Counted from the first letter of the stretch, positions 45,400 through 57,372 are shown. The stretch is DNA of 64,000 bases from Orientallactaga sibirica (GCA_036365145.1 JAEOAD010000030.1:11098501-11162500), one strand, 5' to 3'. The notes: generated by a model not told the origin, from the sequence alone. Numbers and translations: made by a program.

Positions 45400-45895
45400 A
45401 TGAAAAAAATCCATTGACAAACTGGACTGCATCAAAATTTAAAGCTTGTGTACAATAAAAGGCAAATTACAGCCAGGGAAAATATGCACATGTCACATAT
45501 TTCATAAAGGACTGAGTCCAGAATATACAGAAAACATTCCTCATTGTAAGTATATATAGAAAATGCTTGACCAATGAATGGATTTCTAAAATAAACAAAG
45601 TATTGGAATATACATTTCTTCAAAAAAGAAATATGAGCCGGGCATGGTGGTGCACTTCTTTAATCCCAGCACTCAGGAGGCAGAGGTAGGAGGATTGCCA
45701 AGAGTTCGGGGCCACCCTGAGACTCCATACTGAATTCCAGGTCAGCCTGAGCTACAGTGAGACCCTACCTTGAAAAAAAAAAAAAACAAAAAAAGAAATA
45801 CGAATGTCTAAGTATATTAAAAAGCACTTAAACAACAAATTACTGGAGAAATGTAAATTAAAACCAAATAAGCATGGCTGTAACAAAAATAAGTT
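45400..45895 (+). mobile_element. Old L1 ORF2 fragment
   Basis: A diverged plus-strand L1: 'ATTGACAAACTGGACTGCATCAAAATTTAAAGCTTGTGTACA...AGGCAAATTACAGCCAGGGAAAATATG' and 'TAAACAACAAATTACTGGAGAAATGTAAATTAAAACC'. A B1 splits it at 45637-45796. It is clearly older than the other L1s here. Confidence 0.7.
45637..45796 (+). repeat. B1 SINE
   Basis: GCCGGGCATGGTGGTGCACTTC head, full body and an A tail, flanked by AAAAAAGAAATA/T repeats as a TSD. Confidence 0.9.
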
Positions 45896-46138
45896 ACTTT
45901 CTTTTGTGATTTTAGTTCATTTTTATTGGAATTCTTATTTTAGTAGCTTTCTAGCAGAAAGCAAACTGTTACTATGAACATGTTTAAATGACACAAGATC
46001 AACCTCTGGGTTTCTTTGAGCATGCCCAAATGGCTGGTCTCCTGAGCTAAGCCCATTAGCCATGTGTTTATAACAACAAGGAGTTAAAACCTTATGGATG
46101 TGGTTAGAATATGTTACCTTAGCTGTCTGGTAGAAAAA

Positions 46139-46355
46139 TTTTAAGCTGGAAAGTCTGACAGGATTCTGATTAGATTAATATTTGAGTATCCCAACATAAA
46201 GGTTAAGAAATTATTACCAGCTATAATCACCTTCATATTTGATGAACTTCTTAATAGTTTTAGCTTATAGCTGGTAATAATTCTCCAGTCTTTATGTTGA
46301 AATCCTTAAATGTTAATCTAATCAGAATCTTGACAGGCTTTCCAGCTTCTTAAAA
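46139..46355. repeat. 217-bp imperfect palindrome
   Basis: Left arm 46139-46226 and right arm 46265-46355 are reverse complements at about 80-85% identity, with a 38-bp spacer. Perfect blocks include GATTCTGATTAGATTAA with TTAATCTAATCAGAATC, and ATTATTACCAGCTATAA with its complement. It resembles an old palindromic MITE or Eulor-like repeat. I cannot name the family. Confidence 0.8.
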
Positions 46356-46359
46356 ATGC

Positions 46360-47690
46360 CTAAAAATATAGTACTGAATATGACAAACATATTGTCTAAT
46401 GTGCCTATATCTTCTTTATCCACATTATATAAACTCAGAATTAAATTCATTGGGTATTGGGACCTGTATGTACAAGGCATGGCACAAGATCTAAATTAAA
46501 GTGTTGGTGAGTAGTGGCATGAATTTCTTGACAATTATGAGCACTTTGCTGAATACTCTTGGCCTAGAGAAATGTTAATCTATTCCTGCTAAACATTCCA
46601 GTGGTTTCCCCTTTGTCCAAGAAGTAAAGTTTCCCAAACCTTACAAATGTTTTAGGTAGTAAAGCTTATGTAATTTCTGTCCCAACAAGTGCCTCTTAAA
46701 AGGAGAAATGTCAGTGACATGCATGGTTTGTAGTTTGTGGTCAATGTCATAGGAAAAGGGATATGTCAAAACTGAGTTTTCATTAAGCAAGGAACAAAAC
46801 AGTCAGTTTCCCCTTGTGCTTTAGAGAAACAACTCTTTCAGCAACCAGACAGATTTAAGATATTTGATGCAAAGGTACCAGTCCAACAGTTTAAAATAGA
46901 TTTATCTGAAAAATAACTTAGGGTGAATAGTAGTTGTACTTTTTAGAAAATTACTTTGAAAAGACTAAAACTCTAAAAGAATGGCCTACAGGTAACTCAA
47001 GACAAAATTTTACTTCAATTTGAAATGAAAATATGATCATTAAAGTATAAAATAAGAAAGTGAACTCTAGGCTTCATTTTATTTTTTCATACTTTTTCCC
47101 CTTTCCTTTTCATTTTTTAAGGGGGTGATATTTATAAAATTAAATCTATGGACACATTAATTCCTGGCATCTACCACTTGGAGTTTTAGGACAAGCGCTT
47201 CACTGGGTCATTTCTTCTGTTAAACACCCAGTATCTGGGTGCATTTTCTTAGGTTTCAACCTGCTGCTTAACTTTTCAGTTTCTCTCCATTCTTAGAAAT
47301 TTGTTATCAATGAAGCAAAACCCTACTATTTATTGACTACAGATATCATTTGTTACTCAAGTACAAATTTCAAAGTTAAGTATCTTCACCAAATAAACAG
47401 AAAAGCCCTAGACAGTTGGAAGATAAGTGTGCTTCATGTTGCCAAAGAAAGAAAGCAAAAGCTGACAAACCACAGGCTTGGCATTAGACAGACACATAGA
47501 TGGATTTAATGTGCTTTTTCTCATGCAAAGAAAAAAAATTAGATGCAAACTTTACATTTAAAACTGCATTGTTCCCCTTTAATCTGGCCACCATCCGAGT
47601 GGTGATCTGGATGTTAGAGAAGAGATGAATGGGAGACATTGGCAGGGATTGAAGCTGGGGGATGAATGTGGAAATGTAGAATGGATGTTT
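46360..47690. other. Unassigned single-copy sequence
   Basis: About 1.3 kb of AT-rich sequence with no repeat I recognise and no open frame of note. It would lie in the last intron of the candidate transcript. Confidence 0.5.
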
Positions 47691-47715
47691 CTTTCTTTCT
47701 TTCTTTCTTTCTTTG
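47690..47715. repeat. (TTTC)n microsatellite
   Basis: About six TTTC units, 35 bp upstream of the candidate terminal-exon acceptor. It extends the pyrimidine-rich run on that side. Confidence 0.93.
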
Positions 47716-47750
47716 GCTTTGAGTTGACTGTTGTTTCTGTCTGTTTTTAG

Positions 47751-48640
47751 AACTGATCCGAGGGGACAGGGAAGTCAGTGTGGGCGGCTCTCAGGAACCT
47801 CCCTCTCTACAGCTGCGGCTCAGAGGATTACTGCGCTTCATCCACAAGGCAACATTGCACAAGTAGCCTTTGAACAAAAGTCATGGATACTATTAATGAT
47901 ATGGTAATCCTTAATCGAGCTACCTCCCAGTAGTGATTATACTGACATGGGAAGAATATCTAAGTCGTGAAGGCAGCCTACAACAACACTGTGTCATTGT
48001 TCAACCCAGGCTTGACCACAACTAACTTTTACCAGCATCTCTAAATGTCACCTTTCCCTCTGGAGCCTCCCCAACGCCAGCCCCTGGCCTCAGCTCCCAC
48101 TCCCACCCCATCATGGTGACAGGAAAAAAAGTAGCAAAAAAAAAAAAAAAAAAAACCCTGCTCCTAAATCTTTTTAGATTTGTTTTTGTAAGTTCTCGCA
48201 CACATTTGGTGTTGTCTTAAAACCCATGCTGTCAGCTGTTTCTAGGAACCATTTCCATCTGAGAACAAGACCACACAAAGGTTAGCTTGGTGGGTCCCAG
48301 TGAAGATGTTTTAATTGTCTCACAATAGATTCTTCTATCATTGGATTTGCAAATACTGCCCTCTTGCTCTCAGATAACATGTTCAAGATTACACAATTTG
48401 TCGACAAATTTTCCACAAAACTCCTTATGAGTCTGAAAAGTGGTTTTCCATTTCATGTGACTCAAATATCCAGGGAAAAATGTATGACTCACTATACTAT
48501 ATGACTACCTTAAGGCCCAAACTCAATTTAGTTAAAGATAATTTCTCTTAATGTAAGAAAATGCCTCCCATGAAGAAGAGACATACTCATGACTTTACAT
48601 AATTCCATGTGTGGAATAAACATGTTCACACTGACACTTC
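47751..48640 (+). CDS. Candidate terminal exon of a new transcript
   Basis: The acceptor GTTTCTGTCTGTTTTTAG| precedes a GC-richer segment. In one frame it encodes 38 residues (first residue shared with the previous exon), ends with the basic amphipathic run LRLRGLLRFIHKATLHK and stops at TAG 47864-47866. Together with 38839-38874 and 42065-42101 this gives a 62-residue protein with no signal peptide or obvious membrane segment. A poly(A) signal AATAAA at 48615-48620 would give a 3' UTR of about 770 bp, containing a 19-A run near 48139. I do not recognise the protein. A non-coding transcript is an equal possibility. Confidence 0.3.
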
Positions 48641-48998
48641 AAATGGCTTCTGATGAATGAACTAAGGTTAACAAAGTAATACCATAACTACCCATCTGAG
48701 CTCATTTTTCTTTTTCTATGACTGATGAAAATGTTAGCATAATGTTGCCATTTCCTTGTCATCTAAGACAAACTAAACAAAAATATTACTAGTATAATTG
48801 TATGGTTACTCTTCTATATTCCTAAAAATATACAATCTTTTTGTATCCCTTAATAAGCCATGATTAACACACAGTGAAACTGTAATATGAAATAAGAATT
48901 TGACTTTTCTAACAAAAATCTATGGGTAAGGTCATTGGATCAAATCACATTTTCTTTGGGCTTTGCATTTTTTGGTTGAAAATTACTTTACGTTTTAA
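48641..48998. other. Unassigned sequence
   Basis: About 360 bp, AT-rich, with no recognisable feature. Confidence 0.5.
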
Positions 48999-49150
48999 GC
49001 TGGGCGTGGTGGTGCACACCTTTAATCCCAGCACGTGGGAGGCAGAGGTAGGAGGATCGCCATGAGTTCGAGGCCACCCTGAGACTACATAGTTAATTTC
49101 AGGTCAGCCTGGACCAGAGTGAGACCCTACCTGAAAAACCAAAAAAAAAA
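48999..49150 (+). repeat. B1 SINE
   Basis: GCTGGGCGTGGTGGTGCACACC head and full body. The flanks share 'AATTACTTTA(C)(A/G)TTTTA', a clear TSD of about 15 bp (48981-48997 and 49149-49165). Confidence 0.92.
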
Positions 49151-49165
49151 TTACTTTACATTTTA

Positions 49166-49824
49166 GTTTAACTGCCATATTTAACGAATATGAAATATGT
49201 ATATCTTATCCCATATGTGCTTTCAAAGGACAGACAATAAATTGTACATAGCATTATCAGAGTGTATTCTATTCAATATGCAGTCACCAATATTATAAAG
49301 GTTCATATTGACCACTGACAATTTATGAAAATTTTCAGTGCGATTGACACTAATGTCCTGACTTATATGTGAAAACTAATAATAATCAACTAGTTGTTTT
49401 TTGAAGGTTGCAGGGCTTAGGGAGGGCAGAAACTTTCCCATCTGCCCTCACGTGCACCCTAAGAATATTTGGGTATGTATAATAACTATTGTACTGCTTC
49501 CCTGGCTTGAAGAATAATAGCACTAAGTACCCAGAAAATATAAATTGCTTAGAGTGTCTGAACCTCTTATTCCCTTTCAGTGGTTAAACCTCAGAAAGTT
49601 ATTCATAGGGAAATGTGACTGTGGTAATTTCTCAACCACAGCAAAGTACAGAGTAAAGTTTTGAGATTCTGGTCTATGTTAAAATTAGTTACAAAACTTA
49701 ATACATCATGCCAAAGTACACACATGTGAGCTTTAATGTCATACCATCCACCTGATCCAAAGAAAAAGCAGTACCACACATAAAGGCTATCAGCCATAAC
49801 TTTTCTTATGTAGAAATAGTGAAA
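49166..49824. other. Unassigned sequence
   Basis: About 660 bp without a recognisable gene or repeat. Confidence 0.5.
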
Positions 49825-49955
49825 AAAGCATGAGCCTCACAGCCAACAGTATCACCCTATTTCCTACCCTACTAAGCATTAGAAAATTCTCTAAGTATGT
49901 TTTTAAATCTGTAAAAGGAAGATAACAGTACCTGCCCTTGCTACCTTATACATCG
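49825..49955 (+). repeat. MIR SINE
   Basis: Diverged MIR: 'AAAGCATGAGCCTCACAGCCA...', 'TTTTTAAATCTGTAAAAGGAAGATAACAGTACCTGCC'. Confidence 0.6.
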
Positions 49956-50010
49956 AATTAAATTGTCATTATTAAAATTGTAAAGCCAGAAATGACAGTA
50001 AACCTCCTGT

Positions 50011-50332
50011 CATAGTTTGAATCTGAAATGTCCCCTCCAGGCTCATGTTCCAAGCACTTCTTTCTCAGCTAGTGGTGGTTAGCTGGGGAACCTGGGGAAC
50101 TTTTGGAGGTAGGGCCTAGCTAGTGGAAATAGGTCACTAGGGGCATACCTTTGAATATTTTATCCTGGCTCCTATCCAGCTCCCTGCTTTCTTGTCAACT
50201 GTGATGTGAGGGGGTTCTGCCACATGCTTCTGTGGCCATGAACTTCACCAGGATGGTCAAAGACCTTCTGCAACTATAAGCCAAATAGCTCTTTACTCTT
50301 ACAGTTGTTTCCATCAGGTATTTAGCACAGTG
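50011..50332 (+). mobile_element. MaLR solo LTR (ORR1/MLT1-like)
   Basis: It begins TGTCATAGTTTGAATCTGAAATGTCCCC, contains 'GGAGGTAGGGCCTAGCTAGTGGAAATAGGTCACTAGGGGCATACC' and 'GCCATGAACTTCACCAGGATGG', and ends 'TCAGGTATTTAGCACAGTGATGCAAA'. This is the standard layout of MaLR LTRs. No internal sequence follows, so it is a solo LTR. Confidence 0.82.
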
Positions 50333-50352
50333 ATGCAAAGTTATCCATCTCA

Positions 50353-50590
50353 GGGCTGGGGAGATGGTCAGCAATTAAAGGCACTTGCTTGTGAAGCCTG
50401 CAGGCCTGGGTTGATACCCCAGGACCCATGTAAACCCAGATACACAAAGTGGCGCGTGTGTCTGGAGTTTGTTTGCAGAGGCAGAAAGCCTTGGTGCACC
50501 CCCTCTTTTCCTCTCTCTCTCTGTGTGTCTGTCTGTTTCTCTCTCCTTCTCTATATCTCTCTGTCAAATAAATAAATAAAATTTTTAAAA
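50353..50590 (+). repeat. Dip-like SINE
   Basis: GGGCTGGGGAGATGGTCAGC head, body, CT/TG run and AAATAAATAAAATTTTTAAAA tail. Mirrored 81-codon frames are shadows. Confidence 0.87.
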
Positions 50591-50601
50591 AAGAAATCCA
50601 G

Positions 50602-50777
50602 GCTGGAGAGATGGCTTAATGGTTAAGGCATTTGCCTGTGAAGACTAAGGACCCCAGTTCAATTCTCCAGGTCCTATGTAAGCCAGATGCACATGGTGGT
50701 GCATGCATCTGGAGTTTGTTGGCAATGGCTAGAGGCCCTGGCATACCCATTCTAACTCTCTCCCCTGCCATCTCTAA

Positions 50778-50808
<31 letters not shown>

Positions 50809-50815
50809 AAATAAA
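50602..50815 (+). repeat. Dip-like SINE
   Basis: GGCTGGAGAGATGGCTTAATGG head with an (AAAT)n tail of nine units. It lies 10 bp after the previous copy in the same orientation. Confidence 0.9.
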
Positions 50816-50854
50816 ATCCTTTTCTTGAAGGTCACAAACACTTATTTATGTTTC

Positions 50855-52440
50855 TATTGTTTATTTATTTTTTATTGACAACTTCTATACTTACAGAAAA
50901 TAAACCATGATATTTCCCTCCCCTCCCCCATTCCCCTTCAGAACTCCACTCTCCATCATATCCCCTCCCTCTCTCCATTAGTTTCTCTTTTAATTTGATG
51001 TCATCATCTTTTTCTTCTATTATGAGGGTCTTATGAAGGTAATTGCTAGGCACTGACAGGTCATGGATATCAAGGCCAATTTCTGTCTGGACAGTTGCAT
51101 TGTAAGGAGTCATACCCTTCCTTTGGCTCTTACATTCTTTCTACCCCCTCTTACACAATGGACCCTGAGCCTTGGAGGGTGTGATAGAGATGTTTCAGTG
51201 CTGGACCCTCCTCCGTCCCTTCTTCTCAGCATTGTGTTGTCTTTTGGGTCATCCCAATGGTCATCACCATCTGAAAAGAGACATTTCTCTAACCAGAAGT
51301 GAAAGTAGCATTAATATGTGAATATGAATATTAAGTATAGTGCTTTCAGGGCAATTTGGTGGGAATAATATATACATTTAGCCAGACAAGAGCAGGCTTT
51401 ACACCCCTAAGGCTCATGACCTCCCCTGCCATAGTCTTTTGATTTTTTTTTTTTTTTTTTCAGTACCAGGCATGTATTCTCTCCCATAGAGAGGGCCTTC
51501 AGTCCAATTATGGAGCAGTTGGTTTCCCCAAGAGCAGACATGCCACTATTGCACCCATTCGGTCATTGGGCCTGTGTGGCCAGACTTGAGGTTTCCAGTG
51601 TGCAGGGTTTATGCCGCTGATGACTTCTGTCTCCCATAGGGCTGCATGCAGTGCAGCTTTTTCGAGCTTTCAGTTGGCTGGTCTACAGGGCGAAGGTTTT
51701 CTGCTCAGTGCCAGCTTGATTTCTCAGTGACCTTGCTGCTCAGGAAAGTGAGGTCTTCAGCAGTAGGGTCTTACCATCTGTTTCTCAAGGGAAACCAAGG
51801 GCCTTGGCAATAGCCTGTAATGTTTTGGAGGCAACAAGGACCTCCCTGGCCAGCAACTCACTGGAAGGTATCCCATCCCAGGCACTGAAAATTTTCTAGT
51901 AACAATCTATAGCTTCTGGATGTGCTGTTATTCAAAAAAAGTAGGTTTACATAAGTCTTATTCAGAATATCTTGAATTTTGAATGACCCTCCCCTACCCT
52001 TCTTTTACACATTCTCTTCCCCTGGCCTTGCTTAGGCCTTTCCTCTGCCTATAATCTGTTCTTCTATTTCATATATACAATACCATCCCCTTAAGTCTTC
52101 CCTTCTCCCTCCCTCCCTTATAAGCTTTTTCTAGCTTACTGGCCTCTGCTACCAATTTTTGGTTCAAGAAATTCTATACATTTGTAACTAGGATCCACAT
52201 ATGAGAGAGAACATGTGATGTTTGGCTTTCTGAACCTGGGTTACCTCACTTAGTATAATCCTTTCCAGATCTCAGATCTCTCTCCATTTCCCCAAAAAAT
52301 TCATAATTTCATTTTTTTAACCACTGAATAGAACTCCATTGTGTAAATGTATCACATCTTTGTTATCCATTCATCTGTGGAGGGACATCTAGGCTGGTTC
52401 CATTTCCTAGCTATTGTGAATAGAGCAGCAATAAACATGG
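50855..52440 (-). mobile_element. L1 3' end (3' UTR and ORF2 tail)
   Basis: The minus-strand L1 3' UTR starts at TTTATTGACAACTTCTATACTTACAG (A-tail complement before it). It continues to the ORF2 C-terminal region near 52300-52440 ('CCACTGAATAGAACTCCATTGTGTAAATGTATCACATC'), where it is 5'-truncated. The same family as copy A, 18000 and 32919. It is the longest copy of this UTR in the window, so it is useful as a reference for the fragments. Confidence 0.87.
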
Positions 52441-52737
52441 TAGCTCTAGAGCGAGGGGATGCTAGACTTGATTAAAGCCATATGCTTATTAAGTGAAAGG
52501 CCCAGCTATAACTTCTATCACCCAAGTCACCTTAAAAACAGGAGCCTTTCTATCACAACAAGCAATAAATACAATGATCCTATGTAACAGAAGAAGGAGA
52601 CAGGGAACTTGAATAGAATTTGGAGAAAGTCTTAACTGTTGAATTATATAATGCATACAAAACACTTAGTATGATGTGGGGGCTCATTAGGTAGAACTAC
52701 GATTTCTCTTGTTGCTGTTGTAAAATTTGGAGGTGTG
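52441..52737. other. Unassigned sequence
   Basis: About 300 bp following the L1 break, with nothing recognisable. Confidence 0.5.
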
Positions 52738-52885
52738 GAACAGTGGAGAACATAGTGAATTTTCAAATCAGGTGCACCTGCCCTCAAATGGCAGAGCCCT
52801 CTTGCTGGCTAGTGTAATCTAAGCAATTCATTCCTGTGCAACAGTTTTCTTGTATACAAATTGCAAATAATAAAGAGATAAGACA
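52738..52885 (+). repeat. MIR SINE (weak)
   Basis: MIR-like spacing: '...TTCAAATCAGGTGCACCTGCCCTCAAATGG...', '...AAGCAATTCATTCCTGTGCAACAGTTTTCTTGTATACAAATTGCAAATAATAA'. Confidence 0.5.
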
Positions 52886-53399
52886 TTTAAAATATCAGGT
52901 CAGTAGAGTCATTTGTTAATGTTCATAGACTTACAGTCAGTTACTTCATGTTTTGAATCAAGAATTCAAAGCATGAAAAGCTATCTCCTGGCATTAATAC
53001 TTTTCCAACTAAGGTGGAAAGCTAGCCTCATTTCAACTCTATTTTAGCTCCCTTCCTCTCTCTTTACCCACTGCACAGCTTGTCTTTGACATTGATTCTT
53101 GTGCCTAAAAAATCTGACCCTGCTTCCTTCCTGGTGTTCAGGAAGCTTTTTACAGAACTCTGCCTGTATCTCTCTTTCTTTTCAAGGTTACATAAGATAG
53201 ACTACAACTGCCTTCCCTTGCTTCATTCTTTTAGGCACCTGACCTTGACTTTTTAAGGTAAAGAATAAAAAGCTAATGAAATGCAGATAGTATACCCACA
53301 AAATTCCCTCTAAATATTTATATTTATGTCCATATATTAATTCTAGTCTCACTTTTGGCTAGAGAAGCTTTTATTTTCAAATAGTGGTGACTAATGAGG

Positions 53400-53800
53400 A
53401 GATTCAAAACTCATTGAAAGGCTGAGAAGTGATAGCAGAGTGTTCAGCACTGAGACATCTTTTCCACATCCTCCAGGGTTCAGAGACCATTGTGGAAGAG
53501 GTGGTGGGAAGAATGTAGTAGCTAAAAGATGGGGAGGAGTGCTTTGCAATACTGTCTTTCAGACAAAGTGGCAGTTGCATTCATGACCTCACCATGGTTA
53601 ACACTGCCTACACAAGCTCTACAAAATATGAGGGAAAAAACAAACGATGGCATTAAAGTAGAAGAGGGACTGGTTGGAAAGAAGAAGAGGTTCTTTGGAG
53701 AGGTGTACAGGAGGGGAGAAAAAGGAGAATGGGCAGAGGAGTTTATGACCAGGGTACCTTTGCATATGTATGGAGTTTGTCAATAGAAAGTTTAAAAAAA
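53400..53800 (+). mobile_element. L1 3' UTR fragment
   Basis: Plus-strand: 'CACTGAGACATCTTTTCCACATCCTCCAGGGTTCAGAGACCATTGTGG' to 'ATGTATGGAGTTTGTCAATAGAAAG'. It is a diverged relative of 39206-39625. The 85-codon frame over it is a shadow. Confidence 0.8.
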
Positions 53801-53813
53801 AATACTTGACTAA

Positions 53814-54050
53814 GGGCTGGAGAGATTGCTTAGTGGTTAAGGTACCTGCCTGCTAAGCCTAAGAACACCCGTTCGATTCTCCAGGTCCCACATTTAGCCA
53901 GATGCAGTGACGCAAGGGTGCAATGCCACACTTGCCCACAAGGGGGCGCACGTGTCTGGAGTTCATTCACAGCAGCTGAGAGGCCGCTGGCACCCCCATT
54001 CTCTATCTGTCTCTTTCTGACTTTCTCCAAAAAAAATAATAATAAAATAA
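53814..54050 (+). repeat. Dip-like SINE, long variant
   Basis: GGGCTGGAGAGATTGCTTAGTGG head and the extended 'GCAATGCCACACTTGCCCACAAGGGGGCGC' body. A perfect 13-bp TSD AATACTTGACTAA flanks it (53801-53813 and 54051-54063). Confidence 0.93.
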
Positions 54051-54141
54051 AATACTTGACTAATAAACCTATCTAACGTAGCATTCCCTAGGCTGGGACT
54101 TGAGGAATACAAGCATCTTTTATTTTAAAAAAATATTTCAG

Positions 54142-54356
54142 GGCTGGAGAAATGGCTTAGCAGTTAAGGTGTTTGCCTGCAAAGCCAAAGGACCTGGTTC
54201 AATTCCCCAGGACTCACATAAGCCAGATGCATAAGGTGGCATATGCATCTGGAATTCATTTGAAGTGACTGGATGACCTGGCACACCCATTCTCTCTTGC
54301 TCTTTCTCTCTGTCTCTCTCTAATCTATCTATCAATCAATAAATAAACTATTTTAA
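54142..54356 (+). repeat. Dip-like SINE
   Basis: GGGCTGGAGAAATGGCTTAGCAG head, CT run and AATAAATAAAC tail. It abuts an antisense copy, giving an inverted SINE pair. Confidence 0.9.
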
Positions 54357-54580
54357 AATATTTTATTTAGGCTTTATTTATTTATTTAGAAGACAAGATA
54401 GTGAGTGAGTATGAGCACTCTAGGGCCCCTTGCCACTACAAATGAGTTCCATATTGCATGCACCACTTTGTGCATTTGGCCTTACATGGGTACTGGGGGG
54501 TAGAACCCCACCTGGGGGATAGAACCCCACCTGGCAAGCTTTGCAGACAAGTATCTTTACTGTTGAGCACCTTCCCAGCC
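54357..54580 (-). repeat. Dip-like SINE with internal duplication
   Basis: Antisense, diverged copy. The region complementary to its B-box carries a tandem duplication of about 18 bp, GGGGNTAGAACCCCACCTG twice, near 54496-54533. Confidence 0.8.
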
Positions 54581-56270
54581 CAGAGTACAAGTTCTAAGAT
54601 GCTCCATGAAAGACAGTCAAATGGGTTTGGGAAATACTATAGACTGAATTCCATGGTAGCAGATGCCTCTCTTGAATAGGTCTACTGGAGCTTCACACTG
54701 AGGACTTCCCCTGCCAGTGATTGTGACTGGACCTGAGGGCCCTCCCTGACTTGCGACATGTCCTGTCAGTCTAGGGGCAGAGCCAGGATACCTATATTGC
54801 TGAGAGTAGCCTCAAACAATGACAGCAGTAAGGTGGTGGATGTATAACTCCAACTTTCTTGTCCTCAGCCCTGATCTGGGTTGTGTAGTTCTCCAAAGGC
54901 CTAGGCAGGTAAGAGCCCAGCTGCCCACACTAATAACCTCCTCATTAATGTTTGCTGTACTGGCTCCTCTTCCCTGTTTCACTTCCCCACCACCTCACCA
55001 CTACTTCCTGGCATGATATTTAAGATAATGTTTGTGTCAGAATCTTTTACTTCTATTCTTAGAGATTTATAACATGCACCAGAAATACTGAAGGCTATAC
55101 GAAGTCCTTCAAGATATATGTGCACATAATTTGTTTTCATCATAAATTTTAAGAAGTTTCTTAAGCTTATTTGGCCATGGGAAACTTTTGGTTTTTTGAA
55201 AAAGCTTTGACCATCCAGTGTAGCTAGCTAAATCTTTCTCTGACATGCTTTGAGAAATGCTGAACTTAAAGAATGACTGACAAGTTCATGTTTTGCCCTC
55301 TCCAGGATATTAGCATCTTAACAGCTTCTTCTGTAGGAGACAAAGCCCTTTTGACTGAAAGAAGTGAGTCCTAAGGTGAGAACTTCAGGCTCTCTGGTTT
55401 GTGTTGTGGGAAGCAGTTTTAGAGGGCTATGTTTTCATCTGTCCTTCAAATCAAACCAGGTTGATAACTGTCTACTCTGGTATTAAGAACTAATTTTAAG
55501 TTTTCCTGGCTAAAAATACAGCCATGAGACCTGGGGACAGGCCAGGAGGTAGATAGACTAACAACAGTTATTTTCAACAATTGTTCTGATGAAAAGAAAT
55601 GTCTTCAGTAGTAAGAAGCCTACCTACCTTTCAGTGTCCTTAACCAGAAATTTCAGATGCCCTAGAGCATTTGAGGGGGGAAAATGAATACTGATCACAA
55701 TTTTTCAAATTTAAGCTTTGCAAAATTCACCAAAAAAATATTTTAAAAAAACCTTGGGTTCCGGAATAGGGAAATATAGATTAGGAACATTTTAGAAAGT
55801 ATTCCTGCTCTGCTTTTAACACCACTGTTGGCCACTGCTAAGCACTCCAGTTTCTAAGTGGAAACCCAGGGAAGGAAGTGAAAAATAAGTCTTTCAGATG
55901 GATGGAACTTGGGAGAAAAATGAGGCAGAAATTAGTGTGAGAGTGTGTTTAGTGTGATGTGGGAAAGCTCACTCCAGGACCTGACTTTTACCACTTACAG
56001 CAATTTTTTTCCAACTTGGCAAACAGTTGACACTCCTCCTTTGTCACCTCCACCATGTTATCCCCTTGTATGTCTATTGTTTAGACATTGAGATATTAAA
56101 TATATTAAAATACACTTCCGTGGCTCAACGTGAGATTTTTTTCTATTAACATTGCTATTCTGAAAATCCTTTGTCACATGAAATATTAGTACCCTAAATC
56201 CAAAACAAGAAAAGGCAGTTTTAAATAATCCTAATAATTTGAAGGACACATTCTCTGTGTTAAAAACAAG
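54581..56270. other. Unassigned single-copy sequence
   Basis: About 1.7 kb with no recognisable repeat and no supportable gene. Confidence 0.5.
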
Positions 56271-56274
56271 ACTA

Positions 56275-56406
56275 GAAATTACTAAAGAATGAAAAATGTA
56301 AAATTAAATGTGGACACAAATTGGGGTATCTGACATTTCTATCTTCATCACAGAGGATTCTGTCAAGTAGCAACTCAAACTCTTCATCAGTAATCTCCAC
56401 ACAAAC
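56275..56406 (-). CDS. Possible EF-hand-like exon (minus)
   Basis: On the minus strand a branch point and acceptor (CTGATGCTAACTGCTGCTTGTTTTAG|) precede an open stretch reading VCVEITDEEFELLLDRI, then LCDEDRNVRYP. The alternation of acidic and hydrophobic residues followed by a D-rich loop and a Y-P looks like one half of an EF-hand repeat in testis-type EF-hand proteins. No good donor is visible before the stop at about 56274, so it could be a terminal exon, a decayed exon or chance. Confidence 0.2.
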
Positions 56407-56409
56407 CTA

Positions 56410-57372
56410 AAACAAGCAGCAGTTAGCATCAGTACCCCCCAAGTTCACATTTGGGTCACCCATACCCACAATGCCCTAAGCATATGGCTTCCATTAATGC
56501 TTTGTTACTGCTGCGGTCTTCAAGATCAAGAGCCCCACGTGAATATCAGAGGTTAATCAGGGTTTTGATGGCTGCAGCTTTCTCAAAGAAAGAGATTCTA
56601 CCACAGAATCCCTGCACTGGGGTAGTGCAGAAATAGAATTACCAGAAGGTTGAGTTGTGTGTGATTGTCTTCTATAAAAAGTTATTCATTAAACTAAAAC
56701 ACTGGTATTGCTTAAACAAGTTAACTCTGAAAGGCTTTTCAATTGGACTGCTTTAGCATGAAAGAAAAGGTAGAGAAAAAAGTGCCTTTCAAAAAATAGC
56801 TTCCTAATTCTCTTGCAAAGCATTTCATAATGGCTTTAAAAGCATTTTGCATACAAATATTTTTAAAGTGGCAGTGTTTATTCATCAGCAATAAAGTGTT
56901 CTCATCTCTCAAGAACAATTGAAACATAATCCTTGAATCAGTGGCATAAATAAGAATGACAAACAATAATAATGAACAAGGCATTCATTCAGCATTTTGC
57001 AAAGCTGATAAACTCCAACTGACTTTTGGAAAAGAGGGTAATATATTTCTTTTGGGCGATGCAATATAAAAAGTTCAAAACATTTTTTCATGTTAATAAT
57101 TACTTTTGTGATAACTGAAAGGCAAAAAAAAACATGTAGGCAATATCAACAACACAACAAATAAAGGTGGCTTTCTTCATAAACTGAGGAATTAAGTCAT
57201 CACATAATTCTATTTCAGAACTACTTGAATTTGAATAGGAGCTCAGGGGTTTTGCAGTTGGGTGTCCTTTTTTCATGTGGGTAAACTTAGTAAAATGAGA
57301 GTAGGATTAATTCTTGAGTGTCACAGTTTTTATCTTGTGCCCTTTTATTCTCTTTTCTTAATCATTTCTTAC
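56410..57372. other. Unassigned single-copy sequence
   Basis: About 960 bp of AT-rich sequence with no recognisable repeat. Confidence 0.5.
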
